The notes below the pieces were generated by a model. That model saw only the letters and a list, made by a program, of their open reading frames with translations. It made no database searches and was not told where the DNA came from. This document shows positions 13,101 to 24,877 of a stretch of 64,000 nucleotides of DNA, piece after piece. Source of the DNA: Sinonovacula constricta (taxonomy: Eukaryota > Mollusca > Bivalvia > Cardiida > Solecurtidae); contig CM017558.1 of assembly GCA_007844125.1 (NCBI GenBank), positions 53,979,408-54,043,407 on the forward strand, read 5' to 3'. Position 1 is the first letter of the stretch; each line of letters opens with the position of its first letter. Position numbers and translations under genes: made by a program.

Positions 13101-16100
13101 CATGTGGCTTCGGTTGTTACCAAAAATAAAAAAAAAATATTTAATCAACAGAATGCACATACTTATTAATTTGTTGGCATAAGGAAAAATTGCAAACTGA
13201 GTAAACAAGAATGAAGAATAGGAAGTGGTCATTCATCTGATGTACTAAACAGCCCTAAATAACCTTATATTGATAGTTTTGGACACTCACATGCAAGGAT
13301 TCTATTGATTAATCTTTTTAATTGGCTCTTTTTTAAGTTTTATTTTGACTTCCAACAAGATGTCCTTTCTAAGAAGAAAAAGAAACAAGCAATACTTGCA
13401 TATAGACAAGAAATACAACTTGAACAGACTTTAACTTCATGCTATATTTTACATTAACCAAAGGTCTTGTCTGTGGTAATATTTACATGTGGGTACAGTC
13501 CACAATGAGCCTGTTTGTTGGGTTCTTACTTGACCTTTCTCTTAGTATGACTGACTGCTTTTAAAAGAGAAGCGACAAGAAAGCTTTGGGTGCTTCTGAA
13601 AGGGAAGTCTTAATTAATGAGAACCTCTTGTCAACATCCGGCGACCACTGAGTTTAATGTCAAACAGAGGGTCTCAGTAGGGGTCTGGTAAATATGAAGG
13701 GACACCAAGAATATATTATCAACTAAGCAAATGGTATGTATGATATTGGTTAAGATCAGTCAAATGTTCATTAGTTGTTCTATTTGCTATGAGATTTTTT
13801 ATGGGGCCAGCAGGAGGCTGTATATGATTGCTTTGAGTTGCCATTTCGTCCCCTTACTGCATGGGATCAAGTCCCAATATGGGTATAATATATGTTTTCC
13901 TAGGTTCTTAAGCTAACCTTCAAGCGGTGTGCCATTGGTTAAACCTAGATATTGTTCTGGCGTCTTTCTCACCGAGACATAGCCACAAGTCAACATAAAG
14001 ACCACAGTGAATTTTGTAGCTAGAAACAGACTTCTTCAAAATATATTCTTGTGCTTAATATATTTAACTTTGAACATGCTCTGTATTAGTTTAGACCCAT
14101 GAAAACAGTACAGGACCAGATTAAACAATTATGGTGATGAGGATTTAGCCCTATTTGTAATATGTAGTTACACATACTATTCAGGATTGCTTGATGATGT
14201 GACTTAATATATAAATAAGAACTTGTATAGCTTTCTAATAAATATAGTAAGTAAAGGGTTCATAGTTTGGCATGCTGTATTGAAGTGGAAGAGGAAATAG
14301 TGCCATAGGTCAGCGTAAATCTCCTCTAACTCAAGTGTAATGTGATAATGTATCTAGTTGTAATAATGCATGTATTTGTTCCACAGTGGATTCAGTAGTC
14401 CAATTTATTGTGTAACGATGATCTGGCTCCAAGTGAATGATGGTATGTGATGTTACAATGATACATTTATTTGGTTGTTAATGGAGTTGGTGGCCAAATA
14501 TAATATATCACAGTAACTTGGGTCATATAGTAACCTGGGTCAAAGTGAAACACTTTTCGACACCAATTCTAGAATTTATATATAATGCTCTTATAATACA
14601 TGTCTTTGATTCTGTATGGGGTTAAAAGCCTCAAAAAAAAATTATTGTAAATTTTGTAATGTAATTTAGCATATTGCTAGAGACTTTGCAACTAATTGTG
14701 GGAGCAGGGCTTATCTGGATATACACTGTTTGTTTAGCACTGGTCAATGTGTGCTAATCAGGATAAGTGATCAAACTTCGGAAGTGTTTGAAACAAGAGC
14801 TTCCTGCCTCGTGTATTGTAACTCCATCACAAAGCATGGCTTGAGCTCAACTGCAAATATGGGGAAAGCCTGACAGGATGTTTCTGCAGACTTTCAATCA
14901 ATTACAATTATTGCATCCTGTTCCTATCATGAATTTACATAATTTGAAAGAATGATGTTAGGCTACCTATAAGATTTTCAGAGGGTTGTGGGTATTTGGT
15001 TATTAGCCTAGGTTGAGCTTGTTAAACAATTAAGTTTTCACATAGTCTCTTACAGTGACTGTGAGAAAATAGTCACTGATATAAAAAAAGAGAAAAAGTT
15101 TGCGAAACATTAATTTCTAAAGCAATTCATTGGAGATGTTGGTTAAAAAGCTGCAATAGAAGGCTAGAAAAGCCTATAACCCTTGTTAGTTTATCTGAGC
15201 TATGATCAGGGTAAGCTATTGTGATCGCCCACTGTCCGGCATGCATCCATCAGCATTTTCAAGTGACCTCTCCTCTGAAACTACTGGGCCAAATTCTGAA
15301 GCTTAAGCAGGCAGGGGGAATGAAAAGTTGTTCAAAGAATTTTCATCCATTAAAAACACAGCCACCAAGGGTGTGGCCATTTTCGTTATATTTGATATAC
15401 ATGTTCCTTTGGTGCCAGTGTATCTAGATTGTTCAAAGAAATGTGATCCACCGACCGAAATAGCTCAATTGGTAGAGCATCGGCTTGTGGATGGGGAGTT
15501 CGCAGGTTCAAACCCCGGCCGAGTCAAACCAAAGACATTAAAGTGGGTATTAGTGGCGATATTAGTGGCTTCCCTCCTAACGCTCAGGTCTAAGGGGACA
15601 ACATTATGCTTGACTCGTCGGCGTCAGTATAATGGACTAGCCAGGTTCAGTCCCTGGGCTTCTCATAAGTGCCCCTGTGCTATAATGATAGAAATGTTGC
15701 TGCACAGTATTGGCAAAAATGCCGGCAAATATCGAATTGTGATCGTTAAAAAAATTGGCCACCAAGAGCGAGTCCATTTGTCCTATAAAGGTTAATAGAA
15801 AAACTTTAAAAATCTTCTTGTTAGAAACCACAAGAGATAGAGTACTGATATTTAGTATACATATTCCTTTGGTGGCACTCTGTCAAGATTATTTCAAGAA
15901 TTAGGATCTTTCAAAAAAAATGCTGCCAGGGCGTGGCCATTTACCAAATATGACTATACAGAAAAACTTCAAAAGTATTCTTGTCAGAGACTGCAAGAGC
16001 TAGAGCCTCGAAATTTGATATACATGTTTCTTTTATGGCCCTGTGTCAAGATTGCTGAAAGAATGTTGATCCACCAAAAAACATGGCTGCCAAGGGTCTG

Positions 16101-16629
16101 ACCATTTGTCCATATTGGTATATAGGAAAACTTTGAAAATCTTCTTGTCAGAAACAACAATAGTTAGAGTACTGATATTTGATATACATAATTCTTTTGG
16201 TAGCCATGTATGGAGATTGTTCAAAGAATTTTGATCTGTTTAAATCATAGCCATCAGGGGACTGTGCCATTGAAAATATATATGGCCATGAATTTAAAAA
16301 AAAATGAAACTGATTGTCAGTATGTTACTAGTGTAGATGTATAACAATTATTCAGGCCTGTTTTACTGTTTTAAGTAGCTGATATTCCTTATTAATTTTA
16401 GCTAAATGTCCTTGCACTCAGGTGAGCAATATGGCCATATTGTTCAATTCTTCCAGTTTTACTGTCCATTGAACTACTTGAGCATATTTTTATGAATATT
16501 TATTTTTATAACATGGTATGTATTTAATAATACCTAAAAGATTATGTCCTGTATTTTCCAGTTCCAGAGGAGTCAGAAGTTACACTGCAGCCTCACATAC
16601 AGATGGAAAAGAGACTAAACATATTGTGA
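4019..16629 (+). CDS. POMP: Proteasome maturation protein (POMP/UMP1), five exons, N-terminus missing
   Basis: POMP is the chaperone that brings 20S half-proteasomes together, helps beta-subunits assemble and is the first substrate degraded by the new proteasome. It acts in the cytoplasm, nucleus and at the ER surface. Coding exons are 4019-4116, 5136-5196, 10652-10753, 11936-12029 and 16562-16629. All introns are GT...AG and the phases match (2, 0, 0, 1), giving 140 residues plus TGA. The family signature is clear: an HPLERSEKH block, then MLRNMQGIHAPLRLQMEL, then FDDILN and a short C-terminal tail ending in LNIL. These match the order and spacing of vertebrate POMP (141 aa). The missing part is the first roughly 10-15 residues. 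No convincing start exon with a phase-0 donor was seen in 1-4018, so it is either cryptic there or left of the window. The introns are long and full of repeats. Identity is secure from the motif block; the 5' end is unresolved. Confidence 0.93.
4117..5135 (+). other. POMP intron
   Basis: This is AT-rich intron between phase-2 splice sites. I see no repeat or RNA gene in it. Confidence 0.8.
5136..5196 (+). CDS. POMP: POMP exon, HPLERSEKH block
   Basis: This 61-nt exon lies between ggcag and GTAAGT. Its first base completes the Gly codon left by the previous exon, followed by 20 codons (FKHAQQGNAPVHPLERSEKH). The block matches the vertebrate POMP segment SHPLELSEKN. It is too short to appear as an ORF by itself. 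Confidence 0.92.
5871..6065 (+). mobile_element. Degenerate second SINE-like element
   Basis: The head GGTCCGGTGGTTAATGT with GGTTTGAGTCCC about 45 bp on resembles tRNA A- and B-boxes. A body ends in TGGGTTTTCCTCCACCA. It is unrelated to the other SINE family here. Similar phrases recur weakly near 13860-13990 (atcaagtccc, ggttaaacctag). Confidence 0.45.
6905..7790 (+). repeat. ~145-bp tandem repeat (bivalve 'gtgaacac-ctagaggcc' type)
   Basis: GCTTGTGAAC recurs at 7049, 7194, 7340, 7485 and 7630, with a decayed copy near 7771 (spacing 145, 146, 145, 145 and about 141). Each unit carries CTAGAGGCC, TTCACCAAACTTGG, CTGCATGAAATCT and GTCACGTGGGGTCAAAAA. The leading part (6905-7020) holds a separate short duplication with GGGAGCTTTTGTGATAC. 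I recall similar phrases as dispersed repeats in bivalve genomes. Confidence 0.85.
7845..10105 (+). repeat. 104-bp minisatellite, about 20 units, in a POMP intron
   Basis: The anchor ACAGACACTGGACC recurs at 8539, 8643, 8747, 8851, 8955, 9059, 9163 and 9267 at exactly 104 bp, then at 102, 97-98 or 103-104 bp to 10077. Units fall into two types: CAACATGTGACTTGTG and AAACGTATCACATGTG. Array edges are decayed, and SINE copy 2 splits the array near its left end. Confidence 0.95.
7964..8242 (+). mobile_element. tRNA-derived SINE, copy 2, with target-site duplication
   Basis: This is a full-length copy of about 279 bp in the same family, with intact A-box and B-box promoter motifs and a 3' end of degenerate ATCCC units. 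It sits inside a 104-bp minisatellite and is flanked by 14-bp repeats (7950-7963 and 8243-8256) that differ at one base. The duplication is copied from the minisatellite, so the SINE is younger than at least part of the array. Confidence 0.9.
10652..10753 (+). CDS. POMP: POMP exon, core UMP1 motif
   Basis: This exon has 34 codons in phase 0 to phase 0, with acceptor tttag and donor GTAGGC. It encodes MDMAMLRNMQGIHAPLRLQM and flanking residues. This is the most conserved stretch of the UMP1/POMP family (vertebrates: LRNIQGLFAPLKLQME) and fixes the identity of the gene. Confidence 0.95.
11350..11600 (+). repeat. 65-bp tandem repeat, about 4 units
   Basis: GATATATAGTCAAATACACC and close variants recur at 11366, 11432, 11497 and 11562 (spacing 65-66), with ACCATAAAATCTTCT in each of the inner units. 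It lies in the intron before POMP exon 11936-12029. Confidence 0.9.
11936..12029 (+). CDS. POMP: POMP exon, LPSSSILEDSL...FDDILN
   Basis: The exon lies between cccag and GTAAGT: 31 codons plus one base (phase 1). It encodes RRLPGLPSSSILEDSLTGRD followed by ELIDFDDILN. This aligns with the vertebrate RLPFLSSSNLSLDVLRG...IGFEDILND segment. Confidence 0.93.
12275..12480 (+). repeat. 80-bp tandem repeat, three units
   Basis: GTCACAGGATCT recurs at 12281, 12362 and 12442 with CAGAAACCCATACATACC between copies. It lies in the last POMP intron and explains the 121-residue open frame there. Confidence 0.85.
15316..16270 (+). repeat. ~165-bp tandem repeat, decayed, split by SINE copy 3
   Basis: Recurring phrases are ttgttcaaagaat, gatccacc, ggccaccaaggg, aaactttgaaaatcttcttg and tttgatatacat. 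Equivalent points lie near 15887, 16050 and 16217 (163-167 bp apart). It resembles a dispersed bivalve repeat I recall. It ends about 300 bp before the final POMP exon. Confidence 0.75.
15453..15735 (+). mobile_element. tRNA-derived SINE, copy 3
   Basis: This is the same family, more diverged in the A-box (TAGCTCAATTGGTAGAGC) and lacking the ATCCC tail. There is a small internal duplication around ttagtggc. TGTGATC on both sides (15442-15448 and 15738-15744) is a possible target-site duplication. It interrupts a copy of the ~165-bp repeat of this intron. Confidence 0.85.
16562..16629 (+). CDS. POMP: POMP last coding exon with TGA stop
   Basis: The acceptor is gtattttccag. The first two bases complete a Val codon, and the exon runs VPEESEVTLQPHIQMEKRLN to the stop at 16627-16629. 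The C-terminal pattern (SEV...PH...KL.L) is that of POMP. The 3' UTR follows directly. Confidence 0.93.
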
Positions 16630-16950
16630 TCTGTGATCAAAGGGACACAACTTGTACTCTCATCATAGTTCCATTCTAGTTGAATTATTTCCATTTCTGA
16701 ATCGGTTAGCTGGACAATATTTTGTTAATTACATAAGCGGTTTTTATTTCTTCGCTTGTCAATGCTGAATTTACTCATTTACATACTGAGGTTTCTATAA
16801 AAATGCACTAATTACAAACTTTACATGTAAAGGAACATTGTATATAACAAAGACAATATTTCCTTTAGTCTAAAGGTACAAAAATTACCACTTATAAGTG
16901 CTATATGCAGTATCTTTCTTGATTGTATTGAATCTGTTTCATGTTCATTA

Positions 16951-16961
16951 AATAAAATAAA
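16951..16961 (+). other. Polyadenylation signals of POMP
   Basis: Two overlapping AATAAA hexamers (16951-16956 and 16956-16961) lie about 320 bp after the POMP stop, and a T/G-rich stretch follows within about 20 bp. This is the most likely 3' end of the transcript. Confidence 0.7.
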
Positions 16962-19094
16962 ACCATTTCAGATTAGTTTGTTGTGTAACAGAAACTTATA
17001 TCCCTCAAAAACACTTCACCATACGCTTGCTCTTTTATAATTATTATCATATACTATATAAATTCGAACTATTGGTATGCCTGTGGTCGTACCCCTGTAC
17101 CATAGAATGCTGACTGAAATTTGCTAATGGTGAAAGCGAGTCTATTATGCGGAGCCTTGGACTACGATTCGAAAAATGTCGATCTCAGTACAAGACCTGC
17201 AAAAGTGCACAAAATGAATTTTAAAAAACCCCGTGTATAATGGTTATTCTAAAGCTAGGATTCGGCTGTACAAAGTAACATCTAAAATTGATGCAAGTAT
17301 TTTCATGCTTATATAAGAGATGCTCAGGTAGGATGTATGAAGCCTTATTCTGCACCATCCGTGCACATCTAAAAAGAGCATACACTCTCTTTAGCTGTAA
17401 ACACAACAATTAAAGCGGGCAGTGTTTTTGTGTGTGTTTTTACATTACAGCCATTTTATACTTGCAGGACAAATAACTGAAATCCAGTGTCAAACTTTAA
17501 ATTTTGTCTAAAACATAGGAAAATTAACTAATCAAAGTTCAGAGGTTTGTCTATCACTGTGATGGCTTGTTTGAACAGCAGGTTAGGGATCGAAAACATC
17601 TGGCGACATTTTCAACGCGACATTACAGGTCTTGAAGATTTTAGACTTCTATGTAGTGAAATTCTGTTCCTTTCTGTTTTGACTAGGTTACTTGCTTGCA
17701 AGAAAAACGTGTATATATTCAAGAAACGACATAGCATATACTGTTTTCAAGAACAATGGCAAAATATGCTTGTTTAGAGCTCAGGCAGATGAATTAGATT
17801 TCAACGTTTGCGTGAAACTGTTCAAATGTAATGTTGAAATATGATCGTTTTCATTTGATATATAAAAGTTAGGATGTAATTAGATAGCGGTGTTACACAT
17901 ACGCGATCTTGCAATTTACAAATAGACATTCGAAGTAACAAATCCGTATAATAAAAGTTAGAAATAGTAATTAGAATATTGGCGGATAGCCCCTTACATA
18001 CGCTTACAGTGTCGGTTCATTACATTTAACTCTGTCACATGCTCAGAATATATTAGGCCACGTGATCCATTGTGACATCGGTTCGAAATTGAAAATAGAA
18101 GTTTCTGCTACACATTTAGCTTACCCGACATTTATGTCAGCAAATGTGGCACCGACAGTTTGCCTATAATTATTAATACATGTAACAACATATTACCCCT
18201 GCTCTGGGGAATTTCTGCAGAATTGCTGCATAGATTAATGCTTTCGTTTAAGACAATTAAGACAATTCAAATGCCTATTATTTCCATACCTATTAAAGGC
18301 GCTGATGGAGATTTCAGCTAAAAATAGATACCGACGTCAGACCTGATTACCCAGATAGTCATGTAACGTGATCCCCTAAGTAACGTAGTTTTCTTGGTTT
18401 AAAAATAACTAACTGTGCAGCGTGGTTCGGATAGGAAATGCATTTTTTTAATGATAAGTAATGTGTTTAGCTTTACTTTTCTCATGAATATAAGGCACCA
18501 ACAAACAACAATTCCACGTATCTTTTCCGGAAACAATGATTTAATTGGTTGTATGAGAGCCAAAAAAATATTGGTCCAACCCTTCTGATATCACCTTTAA
18601 TGTCCGTGAGCCTGTTGAACATGAATATGTGAGAATAACGAACGATAACTGTAGTAAGATTGGTAATCCATGCACCTAGGCTCAAATAAGATAAAGAGGT
18701 TCGTTTAATGTGGAGCGTTCAGTGTGTATCGTGCACTTAGTGTTTAAATTTAAATATTCTCGTTTGGTCTGAAAACTTCAGAGTATTTGAATAATTTAGA
18801 AACAAAACAATACAATCTGTATATTACTCAAGGTAAATAACTACGCGAATGTAAAGCAACAACAACATGCTTTCTATGAAGGGCTCCTAGTTGTCAACAC
18901 TCTTCCTATGGGAGCATGCCCCAGACCTAACACTACTCCTACCTATGGTTCTCGTTCAATTTGATCTCTCCCCTCATCCCATGAAAAAAAATGATTACAG
19001 ATTATCTTTATTGCTGAGAATACAAACAGATAGGAACCACGGAAAAGGTTTATAGCAACTTCTGAAAGGCAGGAAATTACTGTATTTGGCTCCC

Positions 19095-19118
19095 CCACCC
19101 CCTGGATCCGCCCCTGAA
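19095..19118. mobile_element. Possible hAT-like terminal end
   Basis: TGGATCCGCCCCTG preceded by CCCCCACCCC has the form of an inverted hAT/MITE end (CAGGGGCGGATCCA on the other strand). No partner end was identified nearby, so this is at best a fragment. Confidence 0.3.
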
Positions 19119-19146
19119 TGATGGTTTATATTGGTTGAGTAAAGAA

Positions 19147-20092
19147 AAATCGTTGTCACAAGACATCCGGTGGTTAAAGAAGCTGTTTCAGGTCCGGTGA
19201 TAGAGAAGTATCGTACAATATTTGATGCCACGCGCAATGCTATTGTTTATAAAACAAACAAAAACCTCGTTGTCACAAGTGCGATAACGTTAATGTGACG
19301 GTGTGCGAAAATCGTAGTCTGGTACAGTATTATTTGGTGGTTAAGATGGCGTTTATCGTTATAGGTCACACAAGTAACTGGGAAAGACCAAACAAATGAT
19401 AACTCCTTTCTCACAAAACCTGGTAAAAGTTCATTTTTGTGACAAGTCATACTTTAGAATACATCATGGGATAGCGTCGTTGCAGCAATTTGAGGCGATA
19501 AATAAGACTTATAGTCGTCATTGTGACACTTTTTGTGATAATTGACGACAAGATTATTATCGTTCTACGCCATGTTCGTACGTAAGAATTCAAATTTCTC
19601 GCCAGTTTCGTTAATTGTAAGGTCGTCTCAAGAGGATACCTTTCCCTGCCGATAGTGTTGCATATAAATGGCGAAGGCCGCATACAACACGGACACGCTG
19701 TGATTGACTAGATGGGATATAGTCTGTGTTACAAACTTTAAGTCATAACGAAAATCTCGTATAATTATGATGTCGTCACGCCAACTGTTCGTGATGGTTA
19801 CCCAGGCGGGATATCGTCGTTGTCACAGATATAGTAGATACAGAGTGTACACTCTACCTGTGTCAACAGCGTTACCCCACCTTTACAATGTATGTCCGCA
19901 GTGAACCTCTCCAATTTTCCTGCTGCGTCGTTGTCACGTGTTATTGCCACATGAATGCTGTCTGTGTTCTTTTGGCAGGGTCGCTGTCTCCGGTTATGTC
20001 AGTTTATCCCACCTTATCTTCAGTCTTCCATAAAGTTCGTTGTCACTGTGGCTGGCTATCCAACAAATAACTCATAGCCTTCATTGTCGAGA
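19147..20092 (+). repeat. Degenerate ~110-bp repeat with core CGTTGTCAC
   Basis: CGTTGTCAC occurs exactly at 19151, 19268, 19818, 19929 and 20038, and in altered form near 19355, 19478 and 19515. Spacing is 109-123 bp where neighbours are preserved. GGGATATCGTCGTTGTCAC at 19809 is the longest form; catgggatagcgtcgttg near 19466 is a variant. Confidence 0.6.
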
Positions 20093-22589
20093 CGATGGAT
20101 CCGATCAAAGCGTCCGAGCTTCAGGTCCTAGACATGTCACGAAATGTTACTCCTTAGACAAGACTACGCATATCCCTAATTAGATGCTGCCTTAGTACTG
20201 ATTTAACCAAGGAAGTGGACAGAGAAGAAGGAATTAAATGAGTTGTAACAACGAGTTTCTCTATCGACCTTAGCATTTTGGCTTAATCTGAACTACATGT
20301 AACGTATAAAATCAATGATGCAATATGTCGTTTGATGGAAACTGCAACAGGTGTCGGTAAATGAAGAAACGACTTTTTATTTTGAGATAATGCTCACATT
20401 TGATAAGTGTAATTTCAGATATGTTTAAGTATGGTTTTAGTATTTTTATTTACACCCTCTTCAAGTTTAAACATATAATTCCGAAGTTTGATAATCCAAA
20501 CAGTTTGTTTACAGAGTATGAATGATATACATTGCAATACACTTAAGAAAGTACATGTGTACTTAGAGAAGTTTATCTTAAATTGTACACTTTTATTTAA
20601 ATAATCTAGCGTGACATAAATTTTACAAGATAATATGAACTATATTCTCAGATCCAGCTTATTACTCAAATTTAAAAACACATTAACACATGTTAGCTTA
20701 TGAATAGCTGCAACTAAGCCTGATCAACATTGAATCTGTAAACACGGAAATTATTCACTGGAAACCGCACTTTCAACGCTTAGAAAACAAAGTTTACTCG
20801 TTTAATAATAAATTTACAAGGAAGTGTTTATCGCAAGTAAACGATCACAATAACCGGAAGTATGTACATGTATACATAAGAAAAACATTATAGTATCAAC
20901 GATATAAGCTAGTGTATCTCGATCCTGATCCGAACAAGCTCCGATCTCTCCAAACAGCCTTGTAGCTCTGGTGATTACTCGTTATTTTTCAGACATTTAT
21001 ACCAACACTGGGATCGAACATGGGTAACAGGTTGCTGTTCTATTATCGCACAAACCACGTGGCCCGCGTGCAATGCTTCTTCGGAACGATACTTTTTGGG
21101 ATGCGCATGCGTGGCGCTGCTCCTACTGATATATACAATTATGGAGCTTTGGTGTAATTAATTTGATTCCAGATTAATAGCAAATTAGTCTGTTTTATTT
21201 TTCACCACATGTTACCCTGCCGACAAAGGACCGGTCGATGACAGGAGAACCACAGCCATTGTTTAGATAAGATAAAGCAAGATGCTACAACGCGCTTAAT
21301 AGTATTTTTTTCAAAAGAAACGTTGTCATTATCACAACAGTCATTGGATGGCCATTGATTTGTTCCCTGGCGGGGAACTTACTACTCGAATAACAGCACA
21401 ATATGTCTCTGCCATTGTGACGTTTGATATTGGATGAAGTTGGCACGTGTCGCCGTTCCTATAGTAACGGATTGTCACATATGGGACGTTACGGAGTCTC
21501 GTGCAATCCACACTAAGATGGGGCAATTAAGATGATAAATTCATGATTGTATATAATTGCGAGGTGGTTGACGATTATGAAACGTGTTCAATGTGCATTG
21601 ACTTAAGATGGCAGTGGATCCGGATGTATTATCTCTGTCCTTTGTGTCCCTTTGCCTGCTACGTTTGTCAATAACATTTTTTAGGCTTTGGCTTACAAAC
21701 AGGCCTACATGCAAACAGGACTAAACATAAGTTCACGTTGGGTACTGACTGAGAGCTGACTGTTTGTCCGAACCTAAGTAATGTGTGTTTTGAAGGTAAA
21801 AGTCAAGTTGTATACATGCAAGTGCGAGTTTGTAATTCTTAAACCGCATTCTTTAAGAACGCATTCTTTTGATTAAGAATAAAGTATATCAATTTCAATA
21901 CACATATTTCTAACGTATATCATAATAACAGAATCTAAGAGGGTAGGAGAAAGTTTAGCCAACCGGTAAATGACTTCAATTACATATTAAAGTTGCGTCA
22001 TAATAGTGTAACTGTTGTAGAATGACATGTACACGTGGTGTGGTACAGTCGCACAAACACAGTTTAAAAGTAAAATGCAGTTTCTAATAACAAAACTGCA
22101 CACCTCAGGTCAGTTGAAAAACTTCTCACACAGGTTAGCCGGAAAACTCTCCGCGCGGTTAGGGGCAGAGAGTTGCTGATCGGCGACTCTTACCTCACGG
22201 TCACCACTTTCAAGGACAGATATTTTACCTGTCTCAATAGTGATTTGAACATGCATCGTCAAAGTAAAATACGAAAGTTCCAAGACATTAGATATATAAT
22301 TATACATGATAAGGAAGAGCAACCCTTTTCACTCGATCGTCGGAGATGTTTACTGAGGCACACAATCCCACGATTTCGTGTTTTTCGTGTTTTTGAAATA
22401 CATCATAACGACCAATTATGATCATTATAGCGACGTCCAGCTATTTTGGTTGAGGAATATCCCCAGACAAATGTCTGTGTAGAACCACCGGCACACCGCC
22501 GGTCAGCTGGAAGACCTTCCCACATTAAGTCCTTTGTCCCCAACGGGACCCAAATCCATGACTTCTTACAGGAAGAGGAAGCCTAAGCC

Positions 22590-23110
22590 AGTATGGCATA
22601 GTTTTGGACTGCACTCTGGTTTATTGCAAAACAAAATAAAAAACTACTACTGAATTTAACGTAGATGAACATAAAAAATCGTAAATCTGCCAAACTGCTG
22701 TGCAATGCACTCTGACATAATTTTGGACTGCAATCTGGGTTATTGAAAAAAATCAAAGGGGAATAGCACTAAATATTCAAAAAATTTACACGAGAGTAAT
22801 GGCGTTTGTGTAGAAAGGGGCGTTACTCAAAATTAAACGAAGAGCAGAGTGACGGTTCTTATGCACCTCACACCTTTTCAATAACATCTATCCAATTATG
22901 AAGTTTTAAGTCAATAGCTTTGATAATGTAGGAGAATGGGCCAGACAAAGATCAAGTAAGAAAATTTAACTAAGGGGAATAACTCCAAAATCATGAAGTG
23001 TACAGTGACGGTTCTTGTGTACTGCACTTCGGATCTATCCATCTGTAAAGTTTAAAGTCAACAGACATGGGTGATCCCATAACACGTCCCCGTCTTTGAC
23101 GGGCGTATAA
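22590..23110 (+). repeat. Diverged dispersed repeat with two internal duplications
   Basis: TTTTGGACTGCA...CTGG occurs twice (about 22603 and 22720), and AGTGACGGTTCTT followed by tctatcc twice (22849 and 23005, 156 bp apart). The block closes with CGTCCCCGTCTTTGACGGGC, a small hairpin, then GTATAAA. I recall these phrases from repeats in bivalve DNA. Confidence 0.6.
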
Positions 23111-24163
23111 AATATTAATATTTTAGACTCCACCTATTCTGCCCACCGTGCAGGTCGTAAAAGAAAAGAACAAAGCAAAATAATCATTTTTATAAAATGA
23201 ACATATATTATAAAGAAAATAATACACTTTTGAAAATTAAGACGTGGATGGTTGTTAACAGTAATCTAATTCAGTAGTCTACAATAAAACTGTTACTTTT
23301 TGTCATAACAGAAAAATTTGAAAGTAGAACAGGATTTCATGAACTGATATACCCGTGTCGTTTTCCGTTTAAGCTATCTTTTAGAAAATAAGCGTAAAGG
23401 GACTTATATATTTAGATAAACCACAGTCATAAGATTTAAAACAACAACAGCAACAAAAACTAATATATAAATAACTAACATCCCACAGCAGCAAATAAAT
23501 CTACTCTAAGTGGGCGAAGTGGAAATATTGCCCCCGTTACTCTTATTGGCATTAACCTTTTGAAATTTATACATTCATATACTTGTACCGCCATTAACAT
23601 TAAACTTTCGAGTCTTTTCGCTGGTCTTAATACGACTGTCAGCTTTTCACCTGTTTCTTTAGTGTCTGTTATGTGAGGATGATATTGTTTACAGTAATAC
23701 ATCTAAAGTCAGTGCACGTTCTCCCCAAAATGAAAAAAAAAAAAAAATAAATATAATAAAAATATTAACAAATCAAAATACTTATGGCTTGTCTCAATTC
23801 AGTGCGTTTTTTTTAAATATTGTTGATCGTTATGATATGTTGGTCTGAGTAAAAGTCTAAAGAAAAGGCTTCAAACTCCCCAGAATTAAACAGATCGTCG
23901 TCTTAGTCGTAGGGACCCATTAATGGATAGATGACTTGTCAGTATAACTATGCAATATGTTAACAATAGACTTAGCACGTATGCAAAATATTTTATAACG
24001 GATGTCAATTTTGTATGACTGAACGATTCATTTTAACCAAGGACAATCATCAACACCAGGTCTTGTAATCTCAATAATACAGTAACTCACATTCTTCAAC
24101 AGTGCAAGTAAAGATTAGAATACATTGCCAGATCAAATAAGAGGACTCCAAACGTTAAAGAAT

Positions 24164-24306
24164 TAAAAACAAAACAAAACAAACAACAAAACAAAACAAC
24201 AACAAAAAACAACAACAAAAAAAAACAAACAACAACAATACAACAACAACAAAACAACAAAAAAGAACAAAACAAAAACTCACATAAAACAACAACAACA
24301 AAACAG
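24164..24306 (+). repeat. AAC/AAAAC-rich microsatellite
   Basis: This is a purine-rich tract of mixed AAC and AAAAC units with no other base for most of its length. Confidence 0.9.
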
Positions 24307-24877
24307 AGTGGTTTAAAAGAAAAATGGCTATATTATAAAAAAAATGAAAATATCAATTAAGTTTTCGGATTTGCCGGGTTTTTGTTTTTTTACTTTTTTA
24401 ATTTTATGAGAGATTTTTGGACTTAAACCGTTCCTTTGAAGCAAATTTTTTTTTGTCACCCTATAGTAGAAAATGTGTTTATAGAAATGTGAATACTATT
24501 TATTGAAATACTATTCTATTGAAAACATTTATATGGTCAATCAGTGACAGCTTTCTTCTTAAAATGTAGGGAAGCTCAATATAAGGAAATAAGTGTCTAA
24601 ACACCGTTTGAACTTAATTTAATTTCAAAATGGATTTTACTTTACTGATTGAACTTATTTAAAGCCAAAATCTTAACCGGAAACTATGGACCCTATTGGA
24701 AATAATCTCAAGTAGGGTTAGTAGGCAATAAATTGGTTTTAATATCATATTTATTTATTTATTCTTTCATTTATGAAGTAAAACTAGTATCATCATGATA
24801 TTATTAGTAGTTTTGTTGTCATTCTCATAATCAGTGATGCAATGGTCTTCGAGTTCATTTAGGTAGCTTTTTGTTTC

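Larger units (their letters stand above)
12030..16561 (+). other. POMP last intron
   Basis: This 4.5-kb intron holds the 80-bp repeat at its left end and the 165-bp repeat with SINE copy 3 at its right end. I see nothing coding in 12500-15300. Confidence 0.8.

Noticed and set aside
15328..15795. 155-codon frame
   Set aside because: Spans a repeat and SINE copy 3; not a gene.
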